Assembly (NCBI GenBank): GCA_040766655.1
Contig: JAXGQB010000009.1
Coordinates: 248,001-312,000, forward strand
DNA from: JALOOB01 sp040766655
GTDB taxonomy: Bacteria; Chloroflexota; Anaerolineae; CG2-30-64-16
Reading direction: 5' to 3'
DNA length: 64,000 bases
Below are positions 14,973 to 23,425 of this stretch, piece by piece. Under the pieces are notes generated by a model. It was given only the letters and a program-made list of their open reading frames with translations. It ran no database searches and was not told the DNA's origin. The first letter of the stretch is position 1; every line of letters starts with the position of its first letter. A program made the translations under genes and the position numbers.

Positions 14973-17900
14973 TCAGCGCTTTGCCGCGTGGCGGGCGCCC
15001 TCCAACGCGGCGCGGAAACCTTCATCGGCCAGCAGGCGGGCAGCCCACGTGACGATCCTGCCGCCGGTCTCCCGATCGTCGCGGCCGATGTGCACTGCCA
15101 CCACCCGCCAGGTCGCATCGCAATAGGGCGCGCCGGCCCGACCAGGCCGCGCACTGGGCTGGCCCTTCATCACCGGCGTCTCACCGTCAGCAGTGCCCTC
15201 GGTCCAGGCGAATTCCAGCCGCATGGGGCCGCCGCCCGCGTGATGCAGCATCGCGAGCCGCTCCTGCGCTCGGGGCTCATCCTCCGAGAACCCCAGCCAG
15301 CCCCGCTTGCGCTGCGTGCCCGGAACGAGATCGTTGCCCGGCGCGCCGTCCACCCGCAACAGATGCAGTTGATGGTCTGCATCGCTCCAGGCCCGGACGT
15401 CCGCCTGCGCCCGATAGGTCACTCCCTGGCCGGTCAGCCCGTCCGCACTTTGGTGCACATCGAAGACGAACTCGCACTGCACACCACCGTCTTCGCCCCA
15501 CTCGCGGCCGACGAACGTGAGCACCAGGTCCGGGCCGACCAGGAAACCGGTCGCCTTGCCATGACGAAAATCGACGCGGCACACAGCCGCGGCCGCGCCG
15601 GAGATGCCTTCTGCCCAGGCCTGCACGAGCAGCGGCGCTGCATCCACCTCGAGCGCCGGCTCGCCGGCGAGACCCCCGGCAGCGACCGCCTCGCTCGCGA
15701 GGAGGGCAAACGGCGGCAACACGGCCACTGCGAACGGAGCGGGTGCGGGTGCAGGATGAGACAGAACCTCCGAGGTCGTGCCAACTCCAGGTTGGCCTGG
15801 GACTTCTGAGGTTTGGGGCGCCACCGATTCATCCGGCGCGGTTTGGGCCACCATCCCGGCGAGGCGTTCCATGAGACGTTGCAGCGCCACCGTCTCCGGC
15901 CGCGCCTCGAGCGCAGCACCCACCAGCGCCTCGGTCTGTCCGCGTTGTTCGAAGATCTGCGCCACCGAACGCAACGTCATCGTGTAGGACGCGTCCCACT
16001 GGATGAACGGGAGGACCTCGTGCGCGTGCTCGCCCAGGAACACGCGCAGCTGTTCCCGCTCGGGAAACGCCTCGTACAGCCCGTCGGCGAGCATCCGCGT
16101 GACCTCTGCCGTGACGCCGCTTTGCCGGCCCTGGTTCAGCGCGCCGCGCAACTGCTCCACCGTGGCCGTCACGATCGCCTGGGTCAGCGGCTGATCGGGC
16201 TGCGAGCCGTCGACGATCCCCTGCACGGCCTGGGCCAGATCGTCGAGAGCCGCACCGGGCGCGATGGCCCGGATGCGCGCCACGGTGTCGACCAGCAGCC
16301 GTGGGCTGGTCAGACCCAGTTCCTCCACCGCGTCCAGAAGTAGCGAGACGTGCTGCTTCTCCAGCCGGGCACGGTGCTTGTCGACCAGGTCGCTGGCGGA
16401 CTTGCGCACGGCCGCCGGCCTGACAAGCTTCTGGTCCGCGTCCATCCGATCCAAATACAGCTGGTGCGTGAGCAGTTCGAGGTGCGCGATGCTCCGCCGT
16501 TCCTCATCCGTCGACTTCGGCAGAGCACCCAGGGCCTGCCGCGCGGTGGCCAGCAGTTGGCCGGCCCGCGCGTAGCGGCCGAGCACCTCGCTGCACCGGA
16601 TGGCCGGCAGCAGCAGGTCCAGCTCCATCTGCCTGTTATGGGCCTGGCGCGCGGAGAAGACGCCCTCGTTCGCCCGGATCAACGCCTCGTCGTAGCGGCC
16701 CAGCTGCTCCAGGGCCTGGGTCTCCAGAAGGTAGAGCGCACTGCCCGGCAGGCGGTGCTTCACATCGGCCAGGAGCGCGACGACCTCCTCGGGCCGGCCG
16801 AGCGCCAGCGCATCCTGCGCCCGCGCGGCCAGGTTGTCCTCGCGGCTCCTGGCATCGGCCGCATCCCAGTCGATCTGCATGCCGGTCAGTCCCAGCTTGG
16901 CCGCCAGGATGGCCCTGGCCGGTGGCTCCAGCTCGTCCAACGCGGGGATCAGCTGGTTCTCCATGCCCGGCAGCCAGCGCTTGTCGATCTGCTCCCGCGT
17001 TTGGCCGAGCCACAGGCGGTGGTAGATCTCCTCCGCGCGCTGGACCGGGTCCCCTGGCACCCCGCGGTAGTAGGCCACGGCCAGGCGATGGATCTCGCTC
17101 ACGGTGGGGCCCTCGGTCTGCCGCAGGGCCAACAACATCCGCTGCCGCACGTCGGGCCGGTGGCGCAGGGTCTGCTCGTCCTCCCGGATCACGAGGGAGG
17201 CCTGGCGGGCCAGCCTGTCGAACAGATCCTGGGCCACCTCGCCGGAGGAGACCTTGACCCTGCACGGCTTGGCCAGCACGTTCCTGATGAGCGCGGGGGT
17301 CACCCGGCGCAGGACGAGGCCGGGATGCGCCAGCTTGCGCACCTCCTCGTCCTCGATGCGGTTCAGATAGCGGCGGTAGAGCCAGCCCTGGTTGTACTCG
17401 TGATCCATGCGCAGGTCGCCGAAGTCCGCGGGCAGGGCGGCAAGTTGATCCAGATCAGGGTACTCCTGGCGCAGCGCGCTCACGGCCAGGCGCAGGCTGA
17501 GGGGGTCGCCGCCGATGCGCTCGAAGATCTGGACCGCGATCTCCTGCCCGCGGATGCCCAACGCGCGCAACAGGGACGTGGCCGCCTGGCGGTCCAGCGC
17601 GTCCAGGGTCATGGTGTCGTGGGGGATGCTCTGGTCCAGGTCGGCGCGGCCCACGACCATCGTGCGCAGGCGGGGGAACCCGCTCTGCAGGTCGTTGAGC
17701 GTCTCCCACAGCGAACGGGTGACCTCCAGGCTGTGCTGCTGCACCCGCTCGAAGCTGTCGAGCACCAACAGCAGTGGCAGCTCAACGGTGTTCCACGCCC
17801 GGTAGGCCAGTTCCTGCAGTTCCTTGACCTCCTTGTACAGGCCCCGGCGCCGGGGTGCACCCTTCGTCATCGGGCGCTGCGCCGCGATGTTCGACGCACC

Positions 17901-18749
17901 GGAGGCGCGCTGCATCGACAGCTCCTGCAGCCAGCGGGTGCGCAGTTCCCTGGCCCTCGCCTTCACCGCGGGGAACTGCAGCCCGAGTTGGAGCACCAGC
18001 TCGGTGACCAGGGTCAGCGGCTCTCCGGCCCGCAGGATGGCGCGCTCGAAGTCCAGGTAGCAGAACGCGAAGTCCTCCTCCGGCCCCTCGTGCCGCTCGG
18101 CCGCGTCGACCACGAACTTGGCGACGAGGGTGGACTTGCCGACGCCGCCGGGCCCGGTGACGACGAGCGGGCGGCCCTGCTCGCTGTATGCGGAGCGGCT
18201 GCCGGGCGCGGCAAAGGTGAACTCGGCCAGCTGGGCCAGTTCGGTCTCGCGCCCCTGAAAGTACGCCGTCACCTGGCGAAATTGCTCCAGGAACTGCTCG
18301 TATTCGAGCCGGTCCACCACCTCCGCGTGCTGCGGCAGATCGGGCACGATCCCCTGCAGCCACTCGACCGCCTGCAGGGTGGCCGTCAGTTGTGCCGTGT
18401 CCTGGTCGTGCAGCGGCGGGGCCTGGCCGGTCAAATACGCGGCGAACATCTTCTGCACCAGGTCGGCGCTCTCCGTGGGGATGGCCGCGAGCATCTCCTG
18501 CATCCGCGACAGGCCCATCTCCCGCAGGAGGCGCTGTCGCGTGTCGTGCTTCAGCATGTAGGCCCAGGCGCCTGCCCCGGTCTGCACCAGCACCGACTCG
18601 TCCATGATGTCCATGATGGCGCTCATGACCGGGTTCTCGCCGGGTGGAGGGGGCAGGGTCTCCGGCGTGAAGGTGGCCTGCACCGCGGCGACCTGTTCGT
18701 AGTGGGCGCGGATGGCCGGATCGGCCCGGGCGGAGAGCGACTTCATCAT
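14973..18749 (-). CDS. STAND NTPase with EAD-like segment and catalytically dead trypsin-like domain
   Basis: 1258 residues. An N-terminal helical region (1-160) precedes a STAND-type NTPase opened by YFQGRETEL, with Walker A GPGGVGKST (199-207) and Walker B LLLVLDSFE (326-334). A helical-repeat region follows (about 480-860), then an EAD1-like segment (about 878-965), a Pro/Ala linker, and a C-terminal trypsin fold (about 1055-1258) clearly related to the protease domain encoded at 13068 (VCRVD...ATGFLVGP, APGND). The three catalytic positions align with G1081, Q1127 and A1207 instead of His, Asp and Ser. ATGATG follows TAGGAGG formed by the stop of the preceding gene, so translation is coupled. 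Likely a sensor or switch with a pseudoprotease module. Confidence 0.85.
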   Translation of the reverse strand: MMKSLSARADPAIRAHYEQVAAVQATFTPETLPPPPGENPVMSAIMDIMDESVLVQTGAGAWAYMLKHDTRQRLLREMGLSRMQEMLAAIPTESADLVQKMFAAYLTGQAPPLHDQDTAQLTATLQAVEWLQGIVPDLPQHAEVVDRLEYEQFLEQFRQVTAYFQGRETELAQLAEFTFAAPGSRSAYSEQGRPLVVTGPGGVGKSTLVAKFVVDAAERHEGPEEDFAFCYLDFERAILRAGEPLTLVTELVLQLGLQFPAVKARARELRTRWLQELSMQRASGASNIAAQRPMTKGAPRRRGLYKEVKELQELAYRAWNTVELPLLLVLDSFERVQQHSLEVTRSLWETLNDLQSGFPRLRTMVVGRADLDQSIPHDTMTLDALDRQAATSLLRALGIRGQEIAVQIFERIGGDPLSLRLAVSALRQEYPDLDQLAALPADFGDLRMDHEYNQGWLYRRYLNRIEDEEVRKLAHPGLVLRRVTPALIRNVLAKPCRVKVSSGEVAQDLFDRLARQASLVIREDEQTLRHRPDVRQRMLLALRQTEGPTVSEIHRLAVAYYRGVPGDPVQRAEEIYHRLWLGQTREQIDKRWLPGMENQLIPALDELEPPARAILAAKLGLTGMQIDWDAADARSREDNLAARAQDALALGRPEEVVALLADVKHRLPGSALYLLETQALEQLGRYDEALIRANEGVFSARQAHNRQMELDLLLPAIRCSEVLGRYARAGQLLATARQALGALPKSTDEERRSIAHLELLTHQLYLDRMDADQKLVRPAAVRKSASDLVDKHRARLEKQHVSLLLDAVEELGLTSPRLLVDTVARIRAIAPGAALDDLAQAVQGIVDGSQPDQPLTQAIVTATVEQLRGALNQGRQSGVTAEVTRMLADGLYEAFPEREQLRVFLGEHAHEVLPFIQWDASYTMTLRSVAQIFEQRGQTEALVGAALEARPETVALQRLMERLAGMVAQTAPDESVAPQTSEVPGQPGVGTTSEVLSHPAPAPAPFAVAVLPPFALLASEAVAAGGLAGEPALEVDAAPLLVQAWAEGISGAAAAVCRVDFRHGKATGFLVGPDLVLTFVGREWGEDGGVQCEFVFDVHQSADGLTGQGVTYRAQADVRAWSDADHQLHLLRVDGAPGNDLVPGTQRKRGWLGFSEDEPRAQERLAMLHHAGGGPMRLEFAWTEGTADGETPVMKGQPSARPGRAGAPYCDATWRVVAVHIGRDDRETGGRIVTWAARLLADEGFRAALEGARHAAKR

Positions 18750-18755
18750 GGCCTC

Positions 18756-19850
18756 CTACACCCAGCCGAGCTCGGCCGCGGCTGAACGCAGCGTCATGTG
18801 AAGCCTGGCGAGACGTTTCACGCCGGACTCCTGGACGAACGCACCCTGCAGCGCCGCCTCGGCCTTGGCCTTGTAGGCCGACGGGTCGAAGGGCGGCGCA
18901 CCTGCCGGGAACTTCGATTCGTAGACCGGCTTGAAGAAGTACTGGATGACGTCATCGGGCGTGAGCGGCTGCAAGTCGACCGGCTCAGCCATCAACGTCG
19001 CCTCCTCGGGGAGCGGGTGTCGGTCGCCGAACTCCGCCAGGACGAGACGAATCGGCTGATCGGTGTTGGCGATCTCGCGCGCCAGCTCCTGGATAAAGGT
19101 GATCAGGCCTGGGTCGGGCGTCATCCGGTCGATGCCGTCCAGGATGAGCCAGCAGGTCGCCTGAGGGGGCATGTGGCCCAGCAGCCAGACCGCGAGCTCG
19201 GTGGCATAGCTGCTGATCTGCTGGTATTGATCGGGGATTGGATCGCTGCTCTCCCACTTGAGCAGGAGCCATTCGATGAAGCGCCGTGCCGTGAAGTCCT
19301 TGCGCGTCTCATTGGCCAGGTCGAGCCGGTATACCTTGAACGCGCCTGCGCCGTCCGCGGCCATTAGGGAGAGGGGCAGCTCGGCGCTGTACGTCTTGCC
19401 TGCGCCAGCCGGCCCGCTCAGGAGCAGGATGCGGGGGCCGTCCGGCTCACGCAGCGCTTCGAGCGCCTTGCGCAGCGATGGCCGGTTGACGAAGGGCAGC
19501 TTGTTGCGCACGAAGCAGGTCGCGAAGGGGTGCGGCAGGCCCTGCACGTGGCCCTGGCGGCTGAGGATATTATCGCGAATCTCCCCCAGGCCCGCGAGCA
19601 CCTCCGTGCGCGCATGGCCGTCGAAGTGAGTCTCCACGTAGCCGATCAGTCGCTCGAGGAGCTTGAGATCCCAGCCCTGTTCGGACGCGTGGCGGACGAT
19701 CTCGGTGATCGTTGCCGCAGGGGCCAGGCCTGCGAGCACGAAGCTGTCGTACCGGTGACCCGTGCCATCGACCACCTCGACGACCTGTCCCGGCGTGAAC
19801 CGCTCCGTCAGCAGTTCTCGCAGCCAACTGCGTTCATCATCGATCAGCAT
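18756..19850 (-). CDS. EAD-type adaptor fused to a STAND/AAA NTPase
   Basis: 364 residues. Residues 5-75 resemble an effector-associated domain (WLRELLTERFTPGQVVEVV, TITEIVRHASEQGWDLKLLERLIGYV). A P-loop NTPase follows with Walker A GPAGAGKT (146-153) and Walker B WLILDGIDR (234-242). No large sensor repeat follows, so this is a compact NTPase rather than a complete sensor. First gene of the cassette; its TAG stop is embedded in the ribosome binding site of the 1258-residue STAND gene 6 nt downstream. Start ATG chosen after GGGAG. Function inferred: NTP-dependent signalling partner of the protease effectors. Confidence 0.82.
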   Translation of the reverse strand: MLIDDERSWLRELLTERFTPGQVVEVVDGTGHRYDSFVLAGLAPAATITEIVRHASEQGWDLKLLERLIGYVETHFDGHARTEVLAGLGEIRDNILSRQGHVQGLPHPFATCFVRNKLPFVNRPSLRKALEALREPDGPRILLLSGPAGAGKTYSAELPLSLMAADGAGAFKVYRLDLANETRKDFTARRFIEWLLLKWESSDPIPDQYQQISSYATELAVWLLGHMPPQATCWLILDGIDRMTPDPGLITFIQELAREIANTDQPIRLVLAEFGDRHPLPEEATLMAEPVDLQPLTPDDVIQYFFKPVYESKFPAGAPPFDPSAYKAKAEAALQGAFVQESGVKRLARLHMTLRSAAAELGWV

Positions 19851-19870
19851 CGGGGCGGTGCTCCCTCTTC

Positions 19871-19910
19871 TGTGGTACAAATAAGAAACAAGTGCGATCC
19901 TTTTACCACA
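19871..19910. promoter_or_regulatory. Inverted repeat at the EAD cassette promoter (possible operator)
   Basis: Arms TGTGGTA (19871-19877) and TACCACA (19904-19910) match perfectly across a 26-nt AT-rich spacer. One arm overlaps the predicted -10, so a bound repressor could silence the cassette. Confidence 0.4.
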
Positions 19911-19929
19911 CCAGGCGATGATGCGTCAA
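19900..19929 (-). promoter_or_regulatory. Candidate promoter of the EAD protease cassette
   Basis: Minus-strand -35 TTGACG (19924-19929), 18-nt spacer, -10 TAAAAG (19900-19905), about 50 nt upstream of the first gene. The -10 is only moderate. Confidence 0.4.
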
Positions 19930-20049
19930 GCAACCACCAAACAAAGCTGACACCAGTATACGACGAAACGTGAGGTTTGTGCCGGTCAATTTCGGAGGAG
20001 TTGTGCCCGGGAGCGCGGTCACAAGATTGCGCGGCCGCGTGTATGGCAC

Positions 20050-20091
20050 AAAGAAACACCCGAAGCGATCTCGTGAGGCGCTTCGGGTGTT
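20050..20091 (-). terminator. Intrinsic terminator after the DUF5666 gene
   Basis: A perfect hairpin, arms ACACCCGAAGCG and CGCTTCGGGTGT, 11-nt loop, followed on the minus strand by TTTCTTTG. It ends the ECF-sigma operon before the EAD cassette. Confidence 0.85.
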
Positions 20092-20157
20092 GGTCAGCCG
20101 GGGCGATTTCCGGTGGGCGGCTTGGATTCCGCCCGCCCAGGATCGCAGCCAGGCGCT

Positions 20158-21339
20158 TTACGGTGTGACGGCCGGTCCGGGGCCGGGCCCGTCGGTCTTC
20201 CGGATCCGCAGCCAGGTTGCGATGCGCTCGCCGTCGCGCAGCTGCACGCCCCCGACCTCGGCCGGTGCGCCGATGCGGGCATATTGCTCGCCCGTGACAC
20301 GCGTCTGCTGCGTCACGCGCACCTGGTGGCCGCCGATCGTCCATTCGCCGGCCAGCCCGTGGGGCGGCATGCCCTCGATGTTGCCGGCGTGATAGAAGAC
20401 CCAGCCGCGCATCTCACCGGCGATCACCGTGATCTGGACCGCCTGAACCGCGCCGTCCACCTCCCAGCCGACGACGTGGACGGTGCTGCCCACCTCCACC
20501 ACCGCCTTGAGCTGGATGATGGACGTCGCCTCGGTCACAACCACCGTGCGTCCGCTGACGGTCCAGTCCCCGGTGAGCCCTTCGCCAGGCAGCGTTTCCA
20601 CCGTGCCGCGGAACTGCACTGCGGGATGCAGGCCGCCCGGCTCCTGCCAGAAGACGCGCAGCGTCCGGGCCAGGAGCGATCCGTTCACCCCCATCGTGGC
20701 CGCGGCGTGGGCCAGCAGTTCCAGTTGAGGCGCTGCCGTTGCCATCGTCGCATCGTCAACGGCCAGATCGATCGTGCTGAGCGTCCAGCTGGTATCGGAG
20801 AATGCCCGGATGACGCCGTAGATCTCGACCTCTTCCTGGAACTCGATGCTGCGGATGCGGAGCGCGGTCAACGCTCCACCCTCTTCCAGCGCATACACCT
20901 CGGCCCAGCCACCGACGACCAGGGGGCCGCCCCGTTCGTTGAAGCGGGTGTCCCCAGTCACGACGATGTCCTGGCCCGCAACGTCCCAGGTGCCGACCCG
21001 GCCGTCCGGGATGCTCGCGATGGGGCCCTTGAGCCGGACTTCCGGTCGCGACACGACGATTTGCGAGGCGACCAGGTCGCCCTCGCCGTCCCGATCCGCG
21101 ATGACCGCAGCCCAATCACCGACCTCCGCCGGGCCCTGGGTGAGGCGCAGGCGGGTCTCTTCATCGACGTTAACCTGATAGCCGGCGATCGTCCACGGAT
21201 CGCCCTCTTCTGCCGGCACGACGTCGATGACGCCGGTGAAGCGAACGTCGTAGGCCGGCTCCGAACCTGTCGCAGCGGCGCTGGTGACAGGCACCAGGCA
21301 CAGGGCCAGCAGCAGAACAACCACCAGATAGCGTTTCAT
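20158..21339 (-). CDS. Secreted DUF5666-repeat protein
   Basis: 393 residues with an N-terminal signal peptide (MKRYLVVVLLLALCLVPVTSAAA). The mature part has about five repeats of the DUF5666 pattern (a short beta unit such as VRFTGVIDVVP, WTIAGYQVNVDEETRL, then VGDWAAVIADRDGEGDLVASQI). These OB-like beta units occur on cell-surface proteins of unknown function. The ATG follows TAGGAGGAAG, where the TAG is the stop of the upstream gene 11 nt away. Last gene of the ECF-sigma operon; a terminator follows. Confidence 0.82.
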   Translation of the reverse strand: MKRYLVVVLLLALCLVPVTSAAATGSEPAYDVRFTGVIDVVPAEEGDPWTIAGYQVNVDEETRLRLTQGPAEVGDWAAVIADRDGEGDLVASQIVVSRPEVRLKGPIASIPDGRVGTWDVAGQDIVVTGDTRFNERGGPLVVGGWAEVYALEEGGALTALRIRSIEFQEEVEIYGVIRAFSDTSWTLSTIDLAVDDATMATAAPQLELLAHAAATMGVNGSLLARTLRVFWQEPGGLHPAVQFRGTVETLPGEGLTGDWTVSGRTVVVTEATSIIQLKAVVEVGSTVHVVGWEVDGAVQAVQITVIAGEMRGWVFYHAGNIEGMPPHGLAGEWTIGGHQVRVTQQTRVTGEQYARIGAPAEVGGVQLRDGERIATWLRIRKTDGPGPGPAVTP

Positions 21340-21350
21340 GGGTCTTCCTC

Positions 21351-22061
21351 CTATTTCAGGATCAGGGGCAAGTATAGGCGCCGGGCCGGCGAGGGCGCTG
21401 TCGCGCTGGCAGTCGCCGTTGGCGTCGCGGTTACGGGGGTAACCGTCAAGGTGGGCGTGGGCGTTCCATCGGCGGGACAGGCCCACAGGCTGATGTCATC
21501 CAGGAAGAACTCGCTGATGTTCTCCTGGTCGGTGCGGGCCGCGAATTGCAGGACCACACTCTGGCCCGCGTAGGGGCCCAGATCGAATGCCAGTTCATCC
21601 CAGACGCCCACGATCGCCGTGTTGTCGAGCGTCGCAAGCGTCGCCAGGGTTGCCCCATCGGGCCGGAGCAATGAGACGGTCAACGTATCGAAGGTCCCGG
21701 CCGTCTCAGCGGTGTCGAGGAACCACCACCCCGTCAAGGTCAGGTCGACCGCAGGGGGCAGATCGATGGCCTGGCTGAGCCGGTCGTCGGCGAGGTTCGC
21801 GCCCCCGAGATCTGCGCCCAGGGCGCCCGATCGGGGGTTGAAGTCGCCGATCAGCACATGGCCCTGTGCGCTGGCCTGCTGCCATCCCACCGCGCCGGAC
21901 TCGAAGTCGCCGTTCTGCACCAGTTCGCTGCAGGTGGCCGGCAGCGTGGCTGCCGGCCCAGCCAGGGCCCAAGCCCCGCCTGCGGCCAGCCCGCCCGCCC
22001 CGGCCAGGGCGAAGCTGCAGAGTCCCGACAGCACAAGCCAGATCTTCCAGTACGTGCGCAT
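21351..22061 (-). CDS. Secreted protein with beta-sandwich domain and C-terminal YLPLILK motif
   Basis: 236 residues: signal peptide (LWLVLSG-like hydrophobic stretch near residues 7-30), then a beta-sandwich resembling carbohydrate-binding/MAM-type modules (SELVQNGDFESGAVGWQQ near the start, ISEFFLDDISLWACP near the end), then a Thr/Pro-rich linker (GTPTPTLTVTPVTATPT) and the C-terminus RRLYLPLILK. Short YLPL-type tails after such linkers recur on exported Chloroflexota proteins and may be a sorting or anchoring signal; that role is inference. Third gene of the ECF-sigma operon. Confidence 0.78.
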   Translation of the reverse strand: MRTYWKIWLVLSGLCSFALAGAGGLAAGGAWALAGPAATLPATCSELVQNGDFESGAVGWQQASAQGHVLIGDFNPRSGALGADLGGANLADDRLSQAIDLPPAVDLTLTGWWFLDTAETAGTFDTLTVSLLRPDGATLATLATLDNTAIVGVWDELAFDLGPYAGQSVVLQFAARTDQENISEFFLDDISLWACPADGTPTPTLTVTPVTATPTATASATAPSPARRLYLPLILK

Positions 22062-22099
22062 GGCGTCTCCTGTCCTGCACGTGCCCTGCAGGCTCCGCC

Positions 22100-23425
22100 C
22101 TATGGGCGGCGGGGCGTCGCTGCCGGACCTTCTGCGGGCTGCGACGTGCCGGCTTCGACCGGCGGCATCGCACCGCTGTCCGGCGGCTCCGGCGTCACCG
22201 CAGGCACAGCGGTTGCTTCAGGCGTGCCCGGCTGCTGGCCGTGCGCCGGGCCTTCGCCCGGGCCCTGTGGACCCGGCCCGTTGCCGTCCGGGGTGCCCTG
22301 TGGGCCGGGCGGGGTCGCGGTCTCGACGTGCTCGGTGGCGCGTTGGCCCGGCGTGGGCGTGACGCCGCCGGGACCCTGCGGCGTGGCCTGCGGCACAGGC
22401 GTCCTCGTCGAAACAGGCGTCGCCGGCGGGACCGCCGTGCTGCGGCCGGGCATGTCGGTCATATCTGCGCCCGGGCCCCATCGCCGCATGGCCGGCGTTG
22501 CGCTCGCGTTCATCCCGGGCGCCGGGGTCGTCGCCTCCGGTTCCGGCGTGACCGTGGGCCGGCGTGGTGCGACCGTTGCGCCGCCACCCGTTGTGGCCCG
22601 CCCTGCAGGTGATTGCGTCGGACCCGTCACAGGGCCGTTGCTGCGCGGTTCCTGTGGGCCGTGCTGCTCGGTGGCGCCCTTGGCGCCCGCTGCAAGCTGA
22701 AGTGCGATCTGGTTGGCCACCATGGCAGCTCGTTCGAACGCCTCGGCTGCCTGCCCATCCGCCGCGGTTTCAGACAGCCCGGCCAGCAGGCGTGCATGCG
22801 TGGCAATGCGCGCCCGGACCTCTGCCTGCTCCGTCTCACCCAACCCATCCGCCTGGCTGGCGGCCCTCGCATGGCTTGCCAGCAGCGCGTCCAGCGCCGG
22901 GACCGCTGCCTTCCCTGCCTCGAGGAGATGAGCCTCCGCGTCGGCCAGGCGCCGGTCCGCAAGGCGTAGCTCGGCGGTCACGCGGCGCTCGGCAGACGGC
23001 GAAAGGAGCACGGGCAGCCGCTCCACCGCGAGGCGCAGCCCATAGGCGGCCTGGCCCGGTTGGCCGGCCACAGCGGTGAAGGCCATCGTCGCCAACAGCA
23101 CGACGGCTACCACTGCGGCCAGCGCCGCACCGAAGCGGGGCTGCCATGCCCACGGCCACTGGAACGCCGGCCGCACGGGGCTGGCAGCGCCTGACCGGCG
23201 GCCCTGCTGGCGCATCGCTGTGGCCAGGGTCGCGCGTGCCTGCTGGCGTTGCGTGTCGCTCAGCCGCGCCTCCCGCACCCGTTGCAGCCTCTCAGCCGTG
23301 GCGACGAGCGGCTCGATGGCGGCCGCATCGTCTCCCATGCGAGCGAGGCACTCCGCAGCAGATTCGCCGCGGGCGATGCGCTCCAGGCATTCGTCCAGGC
23401 TTGAGGCTTCTCGATGGCTGTTCAT
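22100..23425 (-). CDS. DUF5667-domain protein, probable anti-sigma factor
   Basis: 441 residues. A cytoplasmic N-terminal segment (MNSHREASSLDECLERIARGES) precedes one membrane helix (about 98-119). The extracytoplasmic DUF5667 domain (AAYGLRLAVERLPVLLSPSAERR, LRLADRRLADAEAHL) is followed by a 200-residue Pro/Thr/Gly-rich tail. Its ATG overlaps the ECF sigma stop by 4 nt (ATGA), so the two are translationally coupled. The topology and pairing are those of a membrane anti-sigma factor; direct evidence of binding is absent. The long low-complexity tail probably lies outside the membrane. Confidence 0.82.
   Translation of the reverse strand: MNSHREASSLDECLERIARGESAAECLARMGDDAAAIEPLVATAERLQRVREARLSDTQRQQARATLATAMRQQGRRSGAASPVRPAFQWPWAWQPRFGAALAAVVAVVLLATMAFTAVAGQPGQAAYGLRLAVERLPVLLSPSAERRVTAELRLADRRLADAEAHLLEAGKAAVPALDALLASHARAASQADGLGETEQAEVRARIATHARLLAGLSETAADGQAAEAFERAAMVANQIALQLAAGAKGATEQHGPQEPRSNGPVTGPTQSPAGRATTGGGATVAPRRPTVTPEPEATTPAPGMNASATPAMRRWGPGADMTDMPGRSTAVPPATPVSTRTPVPQATPQGPGGVTPTPGQRATEHVETATPPGPQGTPDGNGPGPQGPGEGPAHGQQPGTPEATAVPAVTPEPPDSGAMPPVEAGTSQPAEGPAATPRRP

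Larger units (their letters stand above)
19851..20157. other. 307-nt intergenic region upstream of the EAD cassette
   Basis: It holds the terminator of the sigma-factor operon (20050-20091), a candidate promoter for the EAD cassette (19900-19929) and an inverted repeat around its -10 (19871-19910). It is AT-richer than the surroundings near 19870-19990. A TATACT near 19957-19962 has only a poorly placed partner. No gene is seen. Confidence 0.6.

Noticed and set aside
16350..18785. An 811-codon plus-strand frame antisense to the STAND gene
   Set aside because: The minus strand encodes Walker motifs and a trypsin fold; the plus frame shows no domain and is a shadow of GC-rich codons.
19957..19985. 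TTGACC...TATACT as promoter of the EAD cassette
   Set aside because: The two hexamers are 23 nt apart, too far for a sigma-70-type promoter; the TTGACG/TAAAAG pair is better spaced.
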